Source of the DNA: Microbacterium sp. UFMG61
GTDB lineage: Bacteria; Actinomycetota; Actinomycetes; Actinomycetales; Microbacteriaceae
Direction: 5' to 3'
Assembly (NCBI RefSeq): GCF_015354505.1
Contig: NZ_JACAFP010000004.1
Location: 165,497-229,496 of the forward strand
Length of the DNA stretch: 64,000 nucleotides
The notes under the pieces are model-generated. The model was given only the letters and a program-made list of their open reading frames with translations, was not told the DNA's origin and did not search any database. Position 1 is the stretch's first letter, and every line of letters starts with the position of its first letter. This document shows positions 47,694 through 56,677 of the stretch, piece by piece. The translations under genes were made by a program, and so were the position numbers.

Positions 47694-48497
47694 ATGGCAC
47701 GAGAGAAGAAGCGCCGTTCGAACGGCCGTCGCAGCCCCCTGGCTGCGGTGGCCCTCATCGGAGCAGGACTCATGATCACCGGCGCCGTGTACGCCGGCGC
47801 ATCGGCTGCGTTCGCCGCGACCGACACCACGACCGCTGCGGAGAGCACGCTCACCGTCGAGGACGGCGAGAAGCTGTTCCAGGCGAACTGCGCGACCTGT
47901 CACGGACTCGACCTGCAGGGCACCGCCAACGGCCCCAGCCTCTACGGCGTGGGTGAGCTCGCGACCGAGTTCCAGCTCTCCACCGGTCGCATGCCCCTGC
48001 AGATGCAGGGGCCGCAGGCACCGCAGAAGCAGCCTCAGTTCACCGAGGACCAGATCCTCGCGATCTCGTCGTTCGTGCAGGAGTCCGCTCCCGGCCCGAC
48101 GTTCCCCGACAAGCACATTCTCGACGGGGAGGGCGATGTTGCGAACGGCGCGGAGCTGTTCCGCGTCAACTGCGCGATGTGCCACAACGTGGCCGCCGCG
48201 GGTGGCGCACTCACCGAGGGCAAGTACGCTCCGGCACTCACCGAGACCAGCGCGCTGCACATGTACGCCGCGATGGTCACCGGCCCCCAGAACATGCCCG
48301 TGTTCGGCGACATGAACCTGTCCGACGAAGACAAGCGCGACATCATCTCGGCTCTGCTCTACCAGCAGCAGTCGGTGCAGATCGGCGGCTTCTCGCTCGG
48401 TTCGCTGGGTCCCGTGTCCGAGGGCCTGTTCGTCTGGATCTTCGGAATCGGCGCGCTCGTCGCCATCACCGTGTGGATCACGGCGAAGTCCAACTGA
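47694..48497 (+). CDS. qcrC: Cytochrome bc1 complex diheme cytochrome c subunit
   Basis: A 267-residue membrane-anchored cytochrome with two heme c sites: CATCH at residues 66-70 and CAMCH at 160-164. An N-terminal membrane segment (about 15-40) exports it, and a C-terminal helix (about 243-263) anchors it to the membrane. In actinobacteria this diheme subunit replaces soluble cytochrome c and passes electrons directly to the aa3 oxidase. It lies 20 bases after ctaE. Confidence 0.96.
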   Translation: MAREKKRRSNGRRSPLAAVALIGAGLMITGAVYAGASAAFAATDTTTAAESTLTVEDGEKLFQANCATCHGLDLQGTANGPSLYGVGELATEFQLSTGRMPLQMQGPQAPQKQPQFTEDQILAISSFVQESAPGPTFPDKHILDGEGDVANGAELFRVNCAMCHNVAAAGGALTEGKYAPALTETSALHMYAAMVTGPQNMPVFGDMNLSDEDKRDIISALLYQQQSVQIGGFSLGSLGPVSEGLFVWIFGIGALVAITVWITAKSN

Positions 48498-48533
48498 CGC
48501 TTATTCATCGAAGAGGAACGTACGAGGAGCACC

Positions 48534-49610
48534 ATGGCACACGACGACGACTCGCAGGCTCTTGACAGGGCCTACCAGCCCTCTCCGGGGCTGGGTGTCG
48601 CAGTCAGCGATCCCGTGCAGAACCCCGGGCTGCCGCCGCACCGCGCGCGGATGACCGACAAGGACCCGCGCGCCGAGAAGGCTGCGGAGCGCACGGTCTA
48701 CACCCTGTTCTATCTCTCGCTGGCGGGAAGCATCTGGGCGGTCGCCGCCTACATGCTCTTCCCCATCGAGAGCGGCGCGCTCATCGACATCCGTCAGAAC
48801 AACCTCTTCATCGGTCTCGGCATCTCGCTCGCACTGCTCGCGATCGGAATCGGTGCGATCCACTGGTCCAAGGCTCTGATGAGCGACAAGGAGCACATCG
48901 AGCACCGCCACCCGACGCGTGGCAAGGACTCGACCCGTGAGGCGGTTGTCGAGGCATTCGCCACCGCCAACGAGGAGTCCGGCTTCGGACGTCGCACGAT
49001 GATCCGCAACTCGCTGTTCGCAGCGATCGTGGCCTCGATCATCCCCGGCGTGACGCTGTTCCGCGGGCTCGCCCCGCACAGCACACCCGACGACCCGACT
49101 GCCGGCGACCCGGTCGCGCTGCTCAAGCACACGATGTGGGAGAAGGGCGCGCGCCTGGTGCGCGACCCCGACGGCACGCCGATCCGCGCAGCGGACGTCA
49201 CCCTCGGCTCCGCGTTCCACGTGATCCCGGAAGACCTCGCAGACCTCAGCCACCACGACGGCTACCTCGAGGAGAAGGCCAAGGCCATCGTGCTGATGAT
49301 GCGCCTGCGCCCCGAGCAGCTGATCGAGGCCGAAGACCGCAAGGACTGGTCGTACGACGGCATCGTCGCGTACTCGAAGGTCTGCACCCACGTCGGCTGC
49401 CCCGTGGCGCTGTACGAGCAGCAGACCCACCACCTCCTCTGCCCCTGCCACCAGTCGCAGTTCGACGTCACGGATCACGCCAAGGTCATCTTCGGACCTG
49501 CCGCACGTCCGCTGCCGCAGCTGCCCATCACCGTCGACGACGAGGGCTACCTCATCGCACGCAGTGACTTCACCGAGCCCGTCGGCCCGAGCTTCTGGGA
49601 GCGCCATTGA
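48534..49610 (+). CDS. qcrA: Cytochrome bc1 complex Rieske iron-sulfur subunit
   Basis: The 358-residue subunit carries the Rieske 2Fe-2S site, with ligand motifs CTHVGC and CPCHQS near residues 284-310. It has three transmembrane segments in the N-terminal half, the actinobacterial form, instead of the single helix of mitochondrial Rieske proteins. It accepts electrons from menaquinol. The 36-base gap from qcrC contains a purine-rich ribosome site; its stop overlaps the qcrB start by 4 bases. Confidence 0.95.
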   Translation: MAHDDDSQALDRAYQPSPGLGVAVSDPVQNPGLPPHRARMTDKDPRAEKAAERTVYTLFYLSLAGSIWAVAAYMLFPIESGALIDIRQNNLFIGLGISLALLAIGIGAIHWSKALMSDKEHIEHRHPTRGKDSTREAVVEAFATANEESGFGRRTMIRNSLFAAIVASIIPGVTLFRGLAPHSTPDDPTAGDPVALLKHTMWEKGARLVRDPDGTPIRAADVTLGSAFHVIPEDLADLSHHDGYLEEKAKAIVLMMRLRPEQLIEAEDRKDWSYDGIVAYSKVCTHVGCPVALYEQQTHHLLCPCHQSQFDVTDHAKVIFGPAARPLPQLPITVDDEGYLIARSDFTEPVGPSFWERH

Positions 49611-51421
49611 GCACCGCAACGCTGTCCAAAGAGGACAAGGACAACAAGGCGCCTCTCGGCGGCCGATTCGTCGGCGCCGCGTCGAACTACATCGATGAGC
49701 GCACCAGCATCTCCGGCTTCGTCAAGGAGCTCGGACGCAAGATCTTCCCCGACCACTGGTCGTTCATGCTCGGCGAGATCGCGCTGTGGAGCTTCGTGGT
49801 CGTGTTCCTCTCCGGAACCTTCCTGACGTTCTTCTTCCAGGCATCCATGGTCGAGACGCACTACACCGGTGCCTACGCCCCGATGCGTGGCATCGAGATG
49901 TCGGCTGCCCTCGAGTCGTCGCTGCACATCTCGTTCGACCTCCGCGGTGGTCTCCTGGTCCGCCAGATCCACCACTGGGCCGCTCTGGTGTTCGTCGCCG
50001 GTATCGGCGTGCACATGCTGCGCGTCTTCTTCACCGGGGCCTTCCGCAAGCCGCGCGAGCTCAACTGGGTCATCGGCTTCGTGCTCTTCATCCTGGCCAT
50101 GGCCGAGGGATTCACCGGCTACTCGCTCCCCGATGACCTGCTCTCGGGCAACGGCCTCCGCATCATCGACGGCATGATCAAGGGCTTCCCGGTCGTGGGC
50201 ACCTGGATCTCGTTCCTGCTCTTCGGCGGCGAGTTCCCGGGCACCGACATCGTCGGCCGCCTCTACACGCTGCACATCCTGCTGCTGCCGCTGCTGGTCA
50301 TCGGCCTGATCGTCGTGCACCTGATGCTGATGATCGTCAACAAGCACACGCAGTTCGCCGGCCCCGGCCGCACGAACGACAACGTCGTGGGGTACCCGAT
50401 GATGCCGGTCTACATGTCGAAGATGGGCGGCTACCTGTTCATCGTCTTCGGCACGATCGTCCTGATCGCGACGTTCTTCCAGATCAACCCGATCTGGAAC
50501 TACGGCCCGTACGACCCGTCTCCCGTGTCCGCCGGTACCCAGCCCGACTGGTACATCGGCTTCGCGGACGGCGCGCTCCGACTCGCTCCGTCGAACCTCG
50601 ACGTGGTGTTCCTCGACCGCACCTGGTCGTTCGGCATCCTGCTCCCGGTCGCGGTGCTCGGTCTGTTCATCGTGCTCGTCGCGATCTACCCCTTCCTCGA
50701 GGCGTGGGTCACGGGCGACAAGCGCGAGCACCACATCGCGCAGCGTCCCCGCAACGCCGCGACCCGCACCGCCATCGGCGTGGCCGGTGTCATCTTCTAC
50801 GCAGTGCTCTGGGCTGCGGCATCTTCCGACCTCATCGCGACGCATTTCATGCTCACGATGGAAGGTGTGATCCACACCCTGCAGGCCCTGCTGTTCGTCG
50901 GCCCGATCCTCGGATACTTCGTCACGAAGCGCATCGCGATCGCTCTGCAGAAGAAGGACCGCGAGATCGTGCTGCACGGCTACGAGTCGGGCCGCATCGT
51001 GCGTCTCCCCGGCGGCGAATTCATCGAGGTGCACCAGCCGGTCGACAAGTACGACCGCTGGAAGCTCATCGATGTCGACGGCTACGAGCCGCTCGTCGTC
51101 CGTCCGAACGCCAAGGGCCGCATCTCGTGGACTGAGAACCTGCGTTCCTCCGTGTCGCGGTGGTTCTTCGAGGACCGTCTCGCCCCGCTCACGCAGGCCG
51201 AGATCGAGGCCGCAGATGCTCACCAGCACCACGTCACGGCTCACAACGAAGAGACCGAGGCCGCCGAGATCCAGGGAGCGCACGAGCGCGCCGGGTTCCC
51301 GGATGCCCCGCTCACGGTCAGCGAGACGCACGTCGACGAGACGCCCAACACGCCGAGCACCGTCATCTCCACGGAGCCGGTGAAGAAGCCTCGCAAGAAG
51401 AAGACGGAGGAGGGCGAGTAA
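49607..51421 (+). CDS. qcrB: Cytochrome bc1 complex cytochrome b subunit
   Basis: A 604-residue protein with the cytochrome b core: about eight transmembrane helices, heme-ligating histidines in helices B and D (IHHWAALVFVAGIGVHMLRVF, LHILLLPLLVIGLIVVHLMLM) and the Qo-site region PIWNYGPYDPSPVSAG. A long hydrophilic C-terminal extension of about 150 residues ending in KKPRKKKTEEGE is typical of actinobacterial QcrB. It starts with TTG at 49607 (TTGA overlap with the qcrA stop), a rare codon that fits coupled translation. QcrB is the target of Q203-type inhibitors in mycobacteria. Confidence 0.95.
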   Translation: MSTATLSKEDKDNKAPLGGRFVGAASNYIDERTSISGFVKELGRKIFPDHWSFMLGEIALWSFVVVFLSGTFLTFFFQASMVETHYTGAYAPMRGIEMSAALESSLHISFDLRGGLLVRQIHHWAALVFVAGIGVHMLRVFFTGAFRKPRELNWVIGFVLFILAMAEGFTGYSLPDDLLSGNGLRIIDGMIKGFPVVGTWISFLLFGGEFPGTDIVGRLYTLHILLLPLLVIGLIVVHLMLMIVNKHTQFAGPGRTNDNVVGYPMMPVYMSKMGGYLFIVFGTIVLIATFFQINPIWNYGPYDPSPVSAGTQPDWYIGFADGALRLAPSNLDVVFLDRTWSFGILLPVAVLGLFIVLVAIYPFLEAWVTGDKREHHIAQRPRNAATRTAIGVAGVIFYAVLWAAASSDLIATHFMLTMEGVIHTLQALLFVGPILGYFVTKRIAIALQKKDREIVLHGYESGRIVRLPGGEFIEVHQPVDKYDRWKLIDVDGYEPLVVRPNAKGRISWTENLRSSVSRWFFEDRLAPLTQAEIEAADAHQHHVTAHNEETEAAEIQGAHERAGFPDAPLTVSETHVDETPNTPSTVISTEPVKKPRKKKTEEGE

Positions 51422-51439
51422 GTCCGCCCCTCCCCCGTG

Positions 51440-51470
51440 AAAGGCCCTGTCTGCTTCGGACAGGGCCTTT
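51440..51470 (+). terminator. Terminator of ctaE-qcrCAB operon
   Basis: A perfect 12-bp stem (51440-51451 with 51459-51470), 7-base loop, followed by a T-rich tail. Confidence 0.88.
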
Positions 51471-51514
51471 CTTCTGTCCGGGCACCTCCCATCTCGGCGT
51501 GGAAGGATCGTGGC

Positions 51515-51946
51515 ATGAGCTCCGCAGTCCAACTCATCCGTTCGACCGACCTCGCCGCCGCTCCCTACGCGTATGCGGCCACCGCTCCGGCCACTTCTCG
51601 GCTCATCTTCCTCGCCGGCGCCTGTCCGCTCGAGGACGACGGCACGACCACTGCTCCGGGCGATTACGCCGCGCAGGCCGCGCGCTGCATCGAGACGCTG
51701 CAGGCCGCGCTACGCGCGAGCGGCGCCGCAATGACAGACGTGATCAGCACACGAGTCCTGGTCGCATCGACGCGGCAGGCAGATCTCGTCACCGCCTGGG
51801 ACGTCATCCACTCGGCGTTCGGCTCACACGACGTGCCGAGCACTCTTCTCGGAGTGACTGTCCTCGGCTACGATCACCAACTCGTCGAGATCGAAGCCGT
51901 GGCCGCCGTCGCGGATGTCACAGACGTCGCGGAGGGCGTCCGATGA
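51515..51946 (+). CDS. RidA family protein (reactive intermediate deaminase-like)
   Basis: A 143-residue protein of the YjgF/YER057c/UK114 family, with FLAGACPLEDDGTTTAPGDYAAQAARCIETLQAAL and a C-terminal GYDHQLVEIEAVA. Canonical RidA deaminases carry an Arg near the C-terminus in the pattern IARVE; here the matching region is QLVEIEAVAAV, so the substrate-binding Arg appears to be missing and a non-deaminase paralog role is likely. ATG 51515 has GGAAGGA upstream. It overlaps the acetyltransferase gene by 4 bases. Confidence 0.82.
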   Translation: MSSAVQLIRSTDLAAAPYAYAATAPATSRLIFLAGACPLEDDGTTTAPGDYAAQAARCIETLQAALRASGAAMTDVISTRVLVASTRQADLVTAWDVIHSAFGSHDVPSTLLGVTVLGYDHQLVEIEAVAAVADVTDVAEGVR

Positions 51947-52446
51947 CCCCCGTGATCCGCCCGGCGGTCGCGGATGACGCTCAGATCATCGGGATGATCG
52001 AAGCGCACGCCGACGCCCTGCTCACCGACAGCCTCGGCGCACCCGAGTGGCCTCCGGCCGGGGATGCCCTCGAGCGACTGGGCAGTCCCGGATTCGTCCT
52101 GATTCTCGAGGATCCGGTGGACTCCTCCCCTGTTGGCTTCGTTCACGTTCTCGATGCAGAGGGGCACGCCCATCTCGAACAGCTGTCGGTGCTCCCGGCA
52201 TCGGGACGACAGGGTTTCGGGCGTCTCCTCGTCGACGCTGCGCTCGCGGAGGCGCGAGAGCGCGGATACACGCGGATCACCCTGCGTACATATGCGGAGA
52301 TTCCCTGGAACGCCCCCTTCTACGCGTCCTGCGGCTTCCTCGAGAGCCTCCCGGAGACGGCGTTCCAGCGGGGGCTCGTCGACACGGAAGCTGACCTGGG
52401 TCTGGATCGCTACGGTCGACGCCTGCAGATGACCGCAGAGCTCTGA
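51943..52446 (+). CDS. GNAT family N-acetyltransferase
   Basis: A 167-residue acetyltransferase. The acetyl-CoA motif A is LEQLSVLPASGRQGFGRLLVDAALAEARERG (about residues 85-115; Q/R-x-x-G-x-G/A pattern RQGFGR), and motif B is WNAPFYASCGF. The target amine is unknown. It starts with ATGA over the ridA-like stop, so the two form a pair. Confidence 0.88.
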   Translation: MTPVIRPAVADDAQIIGMIEAHADALLTDSLGAPEWPPAGDALERLGSPGFVLILEDPVDSSPVGFVHVLDAEGHAHLEQLSVLPASGRQGFGRLLVDAALAEARERGYTRITLRTYAEIPWNAPFYASCGFLESLPETAFQRGLVDTEADLGLDRYGRRLQMTAEL

Positions 52447-52541
52447 GCTTCGCCGCTCGCGGAACTTCGCGCCCGCGCAGGTTGGCAAGAAGGCATGCGC
52501 CGGCGTCCGAAAGACAGCGGCGGGCTGGACATCGCGCCTCC

Positions 52542-52547
52542 TAGGCT
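52542..52547 (+). promoter_or_regulatory. -10-like TAGGCT, probable leaderless start
   Basis: TAGGCT, six bases, ATG 52554. Same hexamer and same spacing as upstream of the M3 peptidase gene at 668. Confidence 0.5.
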
Positions 52548-52553
52548 GGCGTC

Positions 52554-52973
52554 ATGATCGATCGTGCCGACTACTTCGCTGCCAGACTCGCCTACGAGAC
52601 CGATGCCAGCGATGTGCATGCAGCGCTCTCGTCCGATGACGAACCCGTCATCATCGACGTGCGTTCCGAAGCGGCATGGGCTCAGGGGCGCGTCGCTGGG
52701 GCCGTGCACATGCACTACAGCGAGATCGCAGCCCGTGCGCCCCGCGAGATACCCGTCGGGGCTTCGGTCGTCGTCTACTGTTGGAGCCCCGGTTGCAACG
52801 CCGGCGTCAAGGGCGCGCTCGAGTTCGCCAAGCTGGGTTACGAGGTTCGAGAGATGATCGGCGGGTTCGAGTACTGGGTCCGTGAGGGGTATCCGGTCGA
52901 GGATGCCGACGGGGTCCACCGACGGCCCGTCGACCCCCTCACCGGCATCCCGAGAGTCCGAACTCACGCCTGA
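52554..52973 (+). CDS. Single-domain rhodanese-like protein
   Basis: A 139-residue rhodanese-fold protein: VIIDVRSEAAWAQGRVAGAVHMHYSEI, then the active-site loop VYCWSPGCNAGVKGALEFAKLGYEVREMIGGFEYW. The catalytic Cys is probably the one in YCWSPGCN, which contains two cysteines, so persulfide transfer or a disulfide switch is possible. No signal peptide. It may act in sulfur relay or detoxification; no partner gene is adjacent except the respiratory genes beyond the terminator. Confidence 0.88.
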   Translation: MIDRADYFAARLAYETDASDVHAALSSDDEPVIIDVRSEAAWAQGRVAGAVHMHYSEIAARAPREIPVGASVVVYCWSPGCNAGVKGALEFAKLGYEVREMIGGFEYWVREGYPVEDADGVHRRPVDPLTGIPRVRTHA

Positions 52974-52984
52974 GACGCAGGGAA

Positions 52985-53022
52985 TCAGAAAGGCCCCGGG
53001 ATGAATCCCGGGGCCTTTCTGA
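52985..53022. terminator. Bidirectional terminator between convergent genes
   Basis: A perfect 17-bp stem (52985-53001 with 53006-53022) with loop TGAA, one of the longest hairpins in the window, between the rhodanese gene and the convergent ctaF gene. Confidence 0.9.
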
Positions 53023-53031
53023 TGAAATGTC

Positions 53032-53466
53032 TCAGCGAGCGAAGTTGCCGCGGTAGTACTCGTACACCCAACCGACGATCGCGATGACGAAGATCGCGAG
53101 TCCGATCGGGAGCAGGAAGTGCCCCACAGCCAGACCGACCACGAACACCGCAGCGGAACCGGCGAGGACCAGCGGCCACCACGACCACGGGCTGAATTCA
53201 CCCAGTTCGGGGTCTCCGTCGTCGATGTCGCTGGTGAGGATGTCTTCCGGCAGCTCACCGTTCTGAGCCTTGTGCGTGCGGTCAAGATAGAACGCGATCA
53301 TCGCGCCCATGAACGCCGCGAAGAACAGGGCCACGGTGCCGACCCATTCGATGCGCGCGGCGAAGTTGTCCGCGGGCGTGGCGAGGATGTGCCAGCCGGT
53401 GTACACGACACCGACCAGGGCGAAGAAGGCGGTGAGGACCCACCAGAGGATGACGTTGTCGCGCAT
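53032..53466 (-). CDS. ctaF: Cytochrome c oxidase subunit 4 (CtaF)
   Basis: A 144-residue, four-helix membrane subunit specific to actinobacterial aa3 oxidases. The start MRDNVILWWVLTAFFALVGVVYTGWHI, the central AFYLDRTHKAQNGELPED and the SPWSWWPLVLAGSAA region are typical of CtaF. It lies 3 bases after ctaD. Confidence 0.93.
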   Translation of the reverse strand: MRDNVILWWVLTAFFALVGVVYTGWHILATPADNFAARIEWVGTVALFFAAFMGAMIAFYLDRTHKAQNGELPEDILTSDIDDGDPELGEFSPWSWWPLVLAGSAAVFVVGLAVGHFLLPIGLAIFVIAIVGWVYEYYRGNFAR

Positions 53467-53469
53467 GGC

Positions 53470-55203
53470 TCAGTGGCCCTCTCGCTCGCCGGGGACGGTG
53501 GTCGTGAACTCCGCCGCCTCCGGGTGATTCAGGTCGAATGCCGGACGCTCACTGCGGATACGCGGGATCGACGTGAAGTTGTGTCGCGGCGGCGGGCACG
53601 ACGTGGCCCACTCGAGCGATGCACCGTAGCCCCACGGGTCGTTGACCGTGACCTTCGGCGCCTTGCGCGACGTGATCCACACGTTCAGGAAGAACGGCAG
53701 CATCGACGCGCCGAGGATGATCGCACCGATCGTCGACACCTGGTTGCCCCAGGTCCAGCCGTCTGCCGCGGAGTAATCCGCGTAGCGACGGACCATACCG
53801 TCGACGCCCAGCCAGTGCTGGATGAGGAAGGTCATGTGGAAGCCGATGAACAGCATCCAGAAGTGCACGTAGCCGAGGCGCTCGTTGAGCATGCGTCCGG
53901 TCCACTTCGGCCACCAGAAGTAGAAGCCCGCGAACATCGCGAACACGACGGTGCCGAAGACGACGTAGTGGAAGTGCGCGACGACGAAGTACGAGTCGGA
54001 CAGCGCGAAGTCGAGCGGCGGGGCCGCGAGGATGACACCCGTGAGACCACCGAAGACGAAGGAGACGAGGAAGCCGAGCGCGAAGACCATCGGGGTCTCG
54101 AACGTCACAGAGCCTCGCCAGAGCGTTCCGATCCAGTTGAAGATCTTCACACCGGTGGGCACCGCGATGAGCATGGTCATGAGGGCGAAGAACGGCAGCA
54201 GGACGGACCCGGTGACGTACATGTGGTGTGCCCAGACGGCGACGGACAGAGCGGCGATCGCGATCGTCGCGTAGACCAGGGTCTTGTACCCGAAGATCGG
54301 CTTGCGGCTGAAGACCGGGAAGATCTCCGAGACGATTCCGAAGAACGGCAGGGCGATGATGTAGACCTCAGGGTGCCCGAAGAACCAGAAGAGGTGCTGC
54401 CAGAGCAGGACTCCACCGTTGGCCGGGTCGTAGATGTGCGCGCCGAGCACGCGGTCGGCGCCGGCGGCGAAGATCGCGGCGGCGAGCACCGGGAACGCCA
54501 TGAGGATCAGGAGGCTCGTGATGAGCGTGTTCCACGTGAAGATCGGCATGCGCCACATCGTCATACCCGGAGCGCGCATCGTGATGATCGTCGTGATGAA
54601 GTTCACGGCACCGAGGATGGTTCCGAAGCCCGAGATGCCGAGACCGAGCATCCAGAGGTTGCCACCGGCACCCGGCGAGAAGGATGCGCTCGCCAGCGGC
54701 TGATAGGCGAACCAGCCGAACGATGCGGCACCCTGCGGCGTGAGGAATCCTGCGACAGCGATCGTCGAGCCGAAGAGGAAGAGCCAGAAGGCGAAGGCGT
54801 TCAGACGCGGGAACGCGACGTCCGGTGCACCGATCTGGAGCGGCAGGATGGCGTTCGCGAAGCCTGCGAACAGCGGCGTCGCGAACATCAGCAGCATGAT
54901 CGTGCCGTGCATCGTGAACAGCTGGTTGTACTGCTCCTTGGTCGGGATGATCTGCATCCCGGGAGCGAACAGCTCTGCACGGATGACGAGCGCCATGACG
55001 CCGCCAAGGAGGAAGAACAGCACCGACGCGATCAGGTACATGTACCCGATCGTCTTGTGGTCGGTGGAGGTGATCCACTTGACGACGATGTTGCCCTTCT
55101 GCTCGACGCGCGAGGAGCTCATGAGAGCGGCCTGGCGCGCGGGCAGTGCGGACGGACGGGAGCGAGGGGCCTCGTCGGTGCGGGGTGCTTCTGTGGTCGA
55201 CAT
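53470..55203 (-). CDS. ctaD: Cytochrome c oxidase subunit I
   Basis: The 577-residue catalytic subunit of the aa3 oxidase with twelve transmembrane helices. The heme-copper motifs are present: [12 protein letters not shown] (heme a ligand), [21 protein letters not shown] (CuB His and the cross-linked Tyr) and [15 protein letters not shown] (heme ligands). It reduces oxygen to water and pumps protons. It follows ctaC with a 3-base gap. Confidence 0.97.
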   Translation of the reverse strand: MSTTEAPRTDEAPRSRPSALPARQAALMSSSRVEQKGNIVVKWITSTDHKTIGYMYLIASVLFFLLGGVMALVIRAELFAPGMQIIPTKEQYNQLFTMHGTIMLLMFATPLFAGFANAILPLQIGAPDVAFPRLNAFAFWLFLFGSTIAVAGFLTPQGAASFGWFAYQPLASASFSPGAGGNLWMLGLGISGFGTILGAVNFITTIITMRAPGMTMWRMPIFTWNTLITSLLILMAFPVLAAAIFAAGADRVLGAHIYDPANGGVLLWQHLFWFFGHPEVYIIALPFFGIVSEIFPVFSRKPIFGYKTLVYATIAIAALSVAVWAHHMYVTGSVLLPFFALMTMLIAVPTGVKIFNWIGTLWRGSVTFETPMVFALGFLVSFVFGGLTGVILAAPPLDFALSDSYFVVAHFHYVVFGTVVFAMFAGFYFWWPKWTGRMLNERLGYVHFWMLFIGFHMTFLIQHWLGVDGMVRRYADYSAADGWTWGNQVSTIGAIILGASMLPFFLNVWITSRKAPKVTVNDPWGYGASLEWATSCPPPRHNFTSIPRIRSERPAFDLNHPEAAEFTTTVPGEREGH

Positions 55204-55206
55204 GGC

Positions 55207-56109
55207 TTACTCCTCTCCTTCTTCGGAGTCGTTCTGCGCGGTGGTGCCGGGATAGTTCGCCAGACGGTCGTATGCGTCGGTGATGTCACCCGTGTTGCCG
55301 GCCTGCTCGAGCGACTCGAGGTAGGCGTCGTATTCGTCCTGCTCGACGACCTTCACGTTGAAGAGCATCATCGAGTGGTACTCGCCGCAGAGCTCGGCGC
55401 ACTTTCCGGCGTATTCGCCGACTCGTGTCGGGATGAACGACCAGGAGTTGTCCTTCCCGATGTACATGTCCTTCTTGTACAGGAAGTCGATGATCCAGAA
55501 GGAGTGGATCACGTCACGCGACTGGAGGTCGATCGTGACCTTCTTGTCGACCGGGAGCACCAGCGTCGGCAGCTGCTCCTGGTCGATGTTGCCGTCGGCG
55601 TCGGGCTGGGCCTGGATGCCCATGGTCCATACCGCGTCGGCGTTGTCGTCTTCTTCGCCGTCGTACTGGAAGTCCCAGGCCCACTGCTTCGCGATGGCCG
55701 TGATCTCGACGTCGGGGTCATCCCACTTCGTCTCGATCGCGGTCTGATCGCGAGCCGTGAAGAAGAACATCCCGAGGACCAGGATCAGCGGCACGATCGT
55801 GTAGAAGATTTCGATCGGCATGTTGTACCGCATCTGCACCGGCAGGCCGGTCTGGCCCTTGCGGCGGCGGTACGCGATCGCGGCCCAGGCCATCAGGCCC
55901 CAGGTGATGACGCCCACGGCGAGGAGGACGATCCAGGAGTTCACCCAGAGCGACGCGACACGGTCGGTCTGGTTTGTGGCGGCGGTACCGTCCTCTACGA
56001 ACCCCGGGAGGTAGCCATGGAGCTCGGTGGGAGTACATCCCGCCAGGGCCACGGCTGCCGCTACTCCCACAGGGAGGGCGGCCCAACGAAGGCGGCGTTT
56101 CGAGGGCAC
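55207..56109 (-). CDS. ctaC: Cytochrome c oxidase subunit II
   Basis: A 300-residue lipoprotein-type subunit II. The signal ends in the lipobox ALAGC; two transmembrane helices follow (WVNSWIVLLAVGVITWGLMAW and the MPIEIFYTIVPLILVLGMFFF region). The CuA-binding motif CAELCGEYHSMM is intact, so it can accept electrons from QcrC. I start it at GTG 56109 (VPSKRRLRW) because AAAGG lies 6 bases upstream; a longer open frame reaches 56145 but overlaps the promoter. Confidence 0.95.
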   Translation of the reverse strand: MPSKRRLRWAALPVGVAAAVALAGCTPTELHGYLPGFVEDGTAATNQTDRVASLWVNSWIVLLAVGVITWGLMAWAAIAYRRRKGQTGLPVQMRYNMPIEIFYTIVPLILVLGMFFFTARDQTAIETKWDDPDVEITAIAKQWAWDFQYDGEEDDNADAVWTMGIQAQPDADGNIDQEQLPTLVLPVDKKVTIDLQSRDVIHSFWIIDFLYKKDMYIGKDNSWSFIPTRVGEYAGKCAELCGEYHSMMLFNVKVVEQDEYDAYLESLEQAGNTGDITDAYDRLANYPGTTAQNDSEEGEE

Positions 56110-56142
56110 GATGCACCTTTCAGATTGCGGACAGGGCACACC

Positions 56143-56161
56143 CAAGTCTAGGGCAACCTCA
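56143..56161 (-). promoter_or_regulatory. ctaC promoter region with DtxR-like sequence over the -10
   Basis: TAGACT on the minus strand (56145-56150) is a good ctaC -10. It is embedded in a 19-base stretch resembling a DtxR/IdeR box (about 11 of 19 positions by eye) and sharing AGG(G)TTGCC(C)TA with the box near ctaE. Confidence 0.38.
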
Positions 56162-56173
56162 CACCTGATTCAT

Positions 56174-56192
56174 GCCAACCACGCAGGTTGGC
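56174..56192 (-). terminator. Terminator downstream of erpA
   Basis: A perfect 7-bp stem GCCAACC/GGTTGGC (56174-56180 with 56186-56192), 13 bases after the erpA stop. Confidence 0.65.
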
Positions 56193-56205
56193 GAGGTCGA
56201 TCGGA

Positions 56206-56571
56206 TCAGTGGAAGCTGTCTCCACAGGCGCAGCTGCCCGCGGCGTTCGGGTTGTCGATCGTGAAGCCCTGCTCCGAGATCGTGTCCTTGAAGTCGATCG
56301 ATGCGCCGTCGAGATACGGGACACTCATGTTGTCGATGATGACCTCGACGCCGTCGAAGTCGACGGTCTCGTCGCCCTCGAGGAAGCGCTCGTCGAAGTA
56401 GAGCTGGTAGATCAGGCCGGAGCATCCACCGGGCTGGACGGCGACGCGCAGACGGAGATCGTCGCGGCCTTCCTGCTCGAGGAGGTTCTTGACCTTGACG
56501 GCCGCGGCGTCGGTCAGCTTCACGCCGTGTGCCTGAGTGGTCTCTGCAGAAGTCAGTGTGGTGTCGCTCAT
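56206..56571 (-). CDS. erpA: Iron-sulfur cluster insertion protein (ErpA/HesB type)
   Basis: A 121-residue A-type Fe-S carrier. The three conserved cysteines are in PGGCSG and the C-terminal SCACGDSFH. It hands Fe-S clusters to target enzymes, a natural partner of the Rieske protein made from the qcr operon nearby. Start MSDTTLTSAE at 56571 has AAGGAG at 5 bases; an in-frame codon 30 bases upstream is not needed. Confidence 0.92.
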   Translation of the reverse strand: MSDTTLTSAETTQAHGVKLTDAAAVKVKNLLEQEGRDDLRLRVAVQPGGCSGLIYQLYFDERFLEGDETVDFDGVEVIIDNMSVPYLDGASIDFKDTISEQGFTIDNPNAAGSCACGDSFH

Positions 56572-56624
56572 GTCGCTCCTTGTGACGGGCCGCGCTCGCA
56601 CGGCAGGTGTATCGATTTTACCCC

Positions 56625-56661
56625 GCGTCGTCGATCACGGGGCGGGTGTGATCGACGACGC
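56625..56661 (-). terminator. Terminator downstream of M20 dipeptidase
   Basis: A perfect 14-bp stem (56625-56638 with 56648-56661) with a 9-base loop, 16 bases past the dipeptidase stop. Confidence 0.85.
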
Positions 56662-56677
56662 GACAGATCGGATCGGA

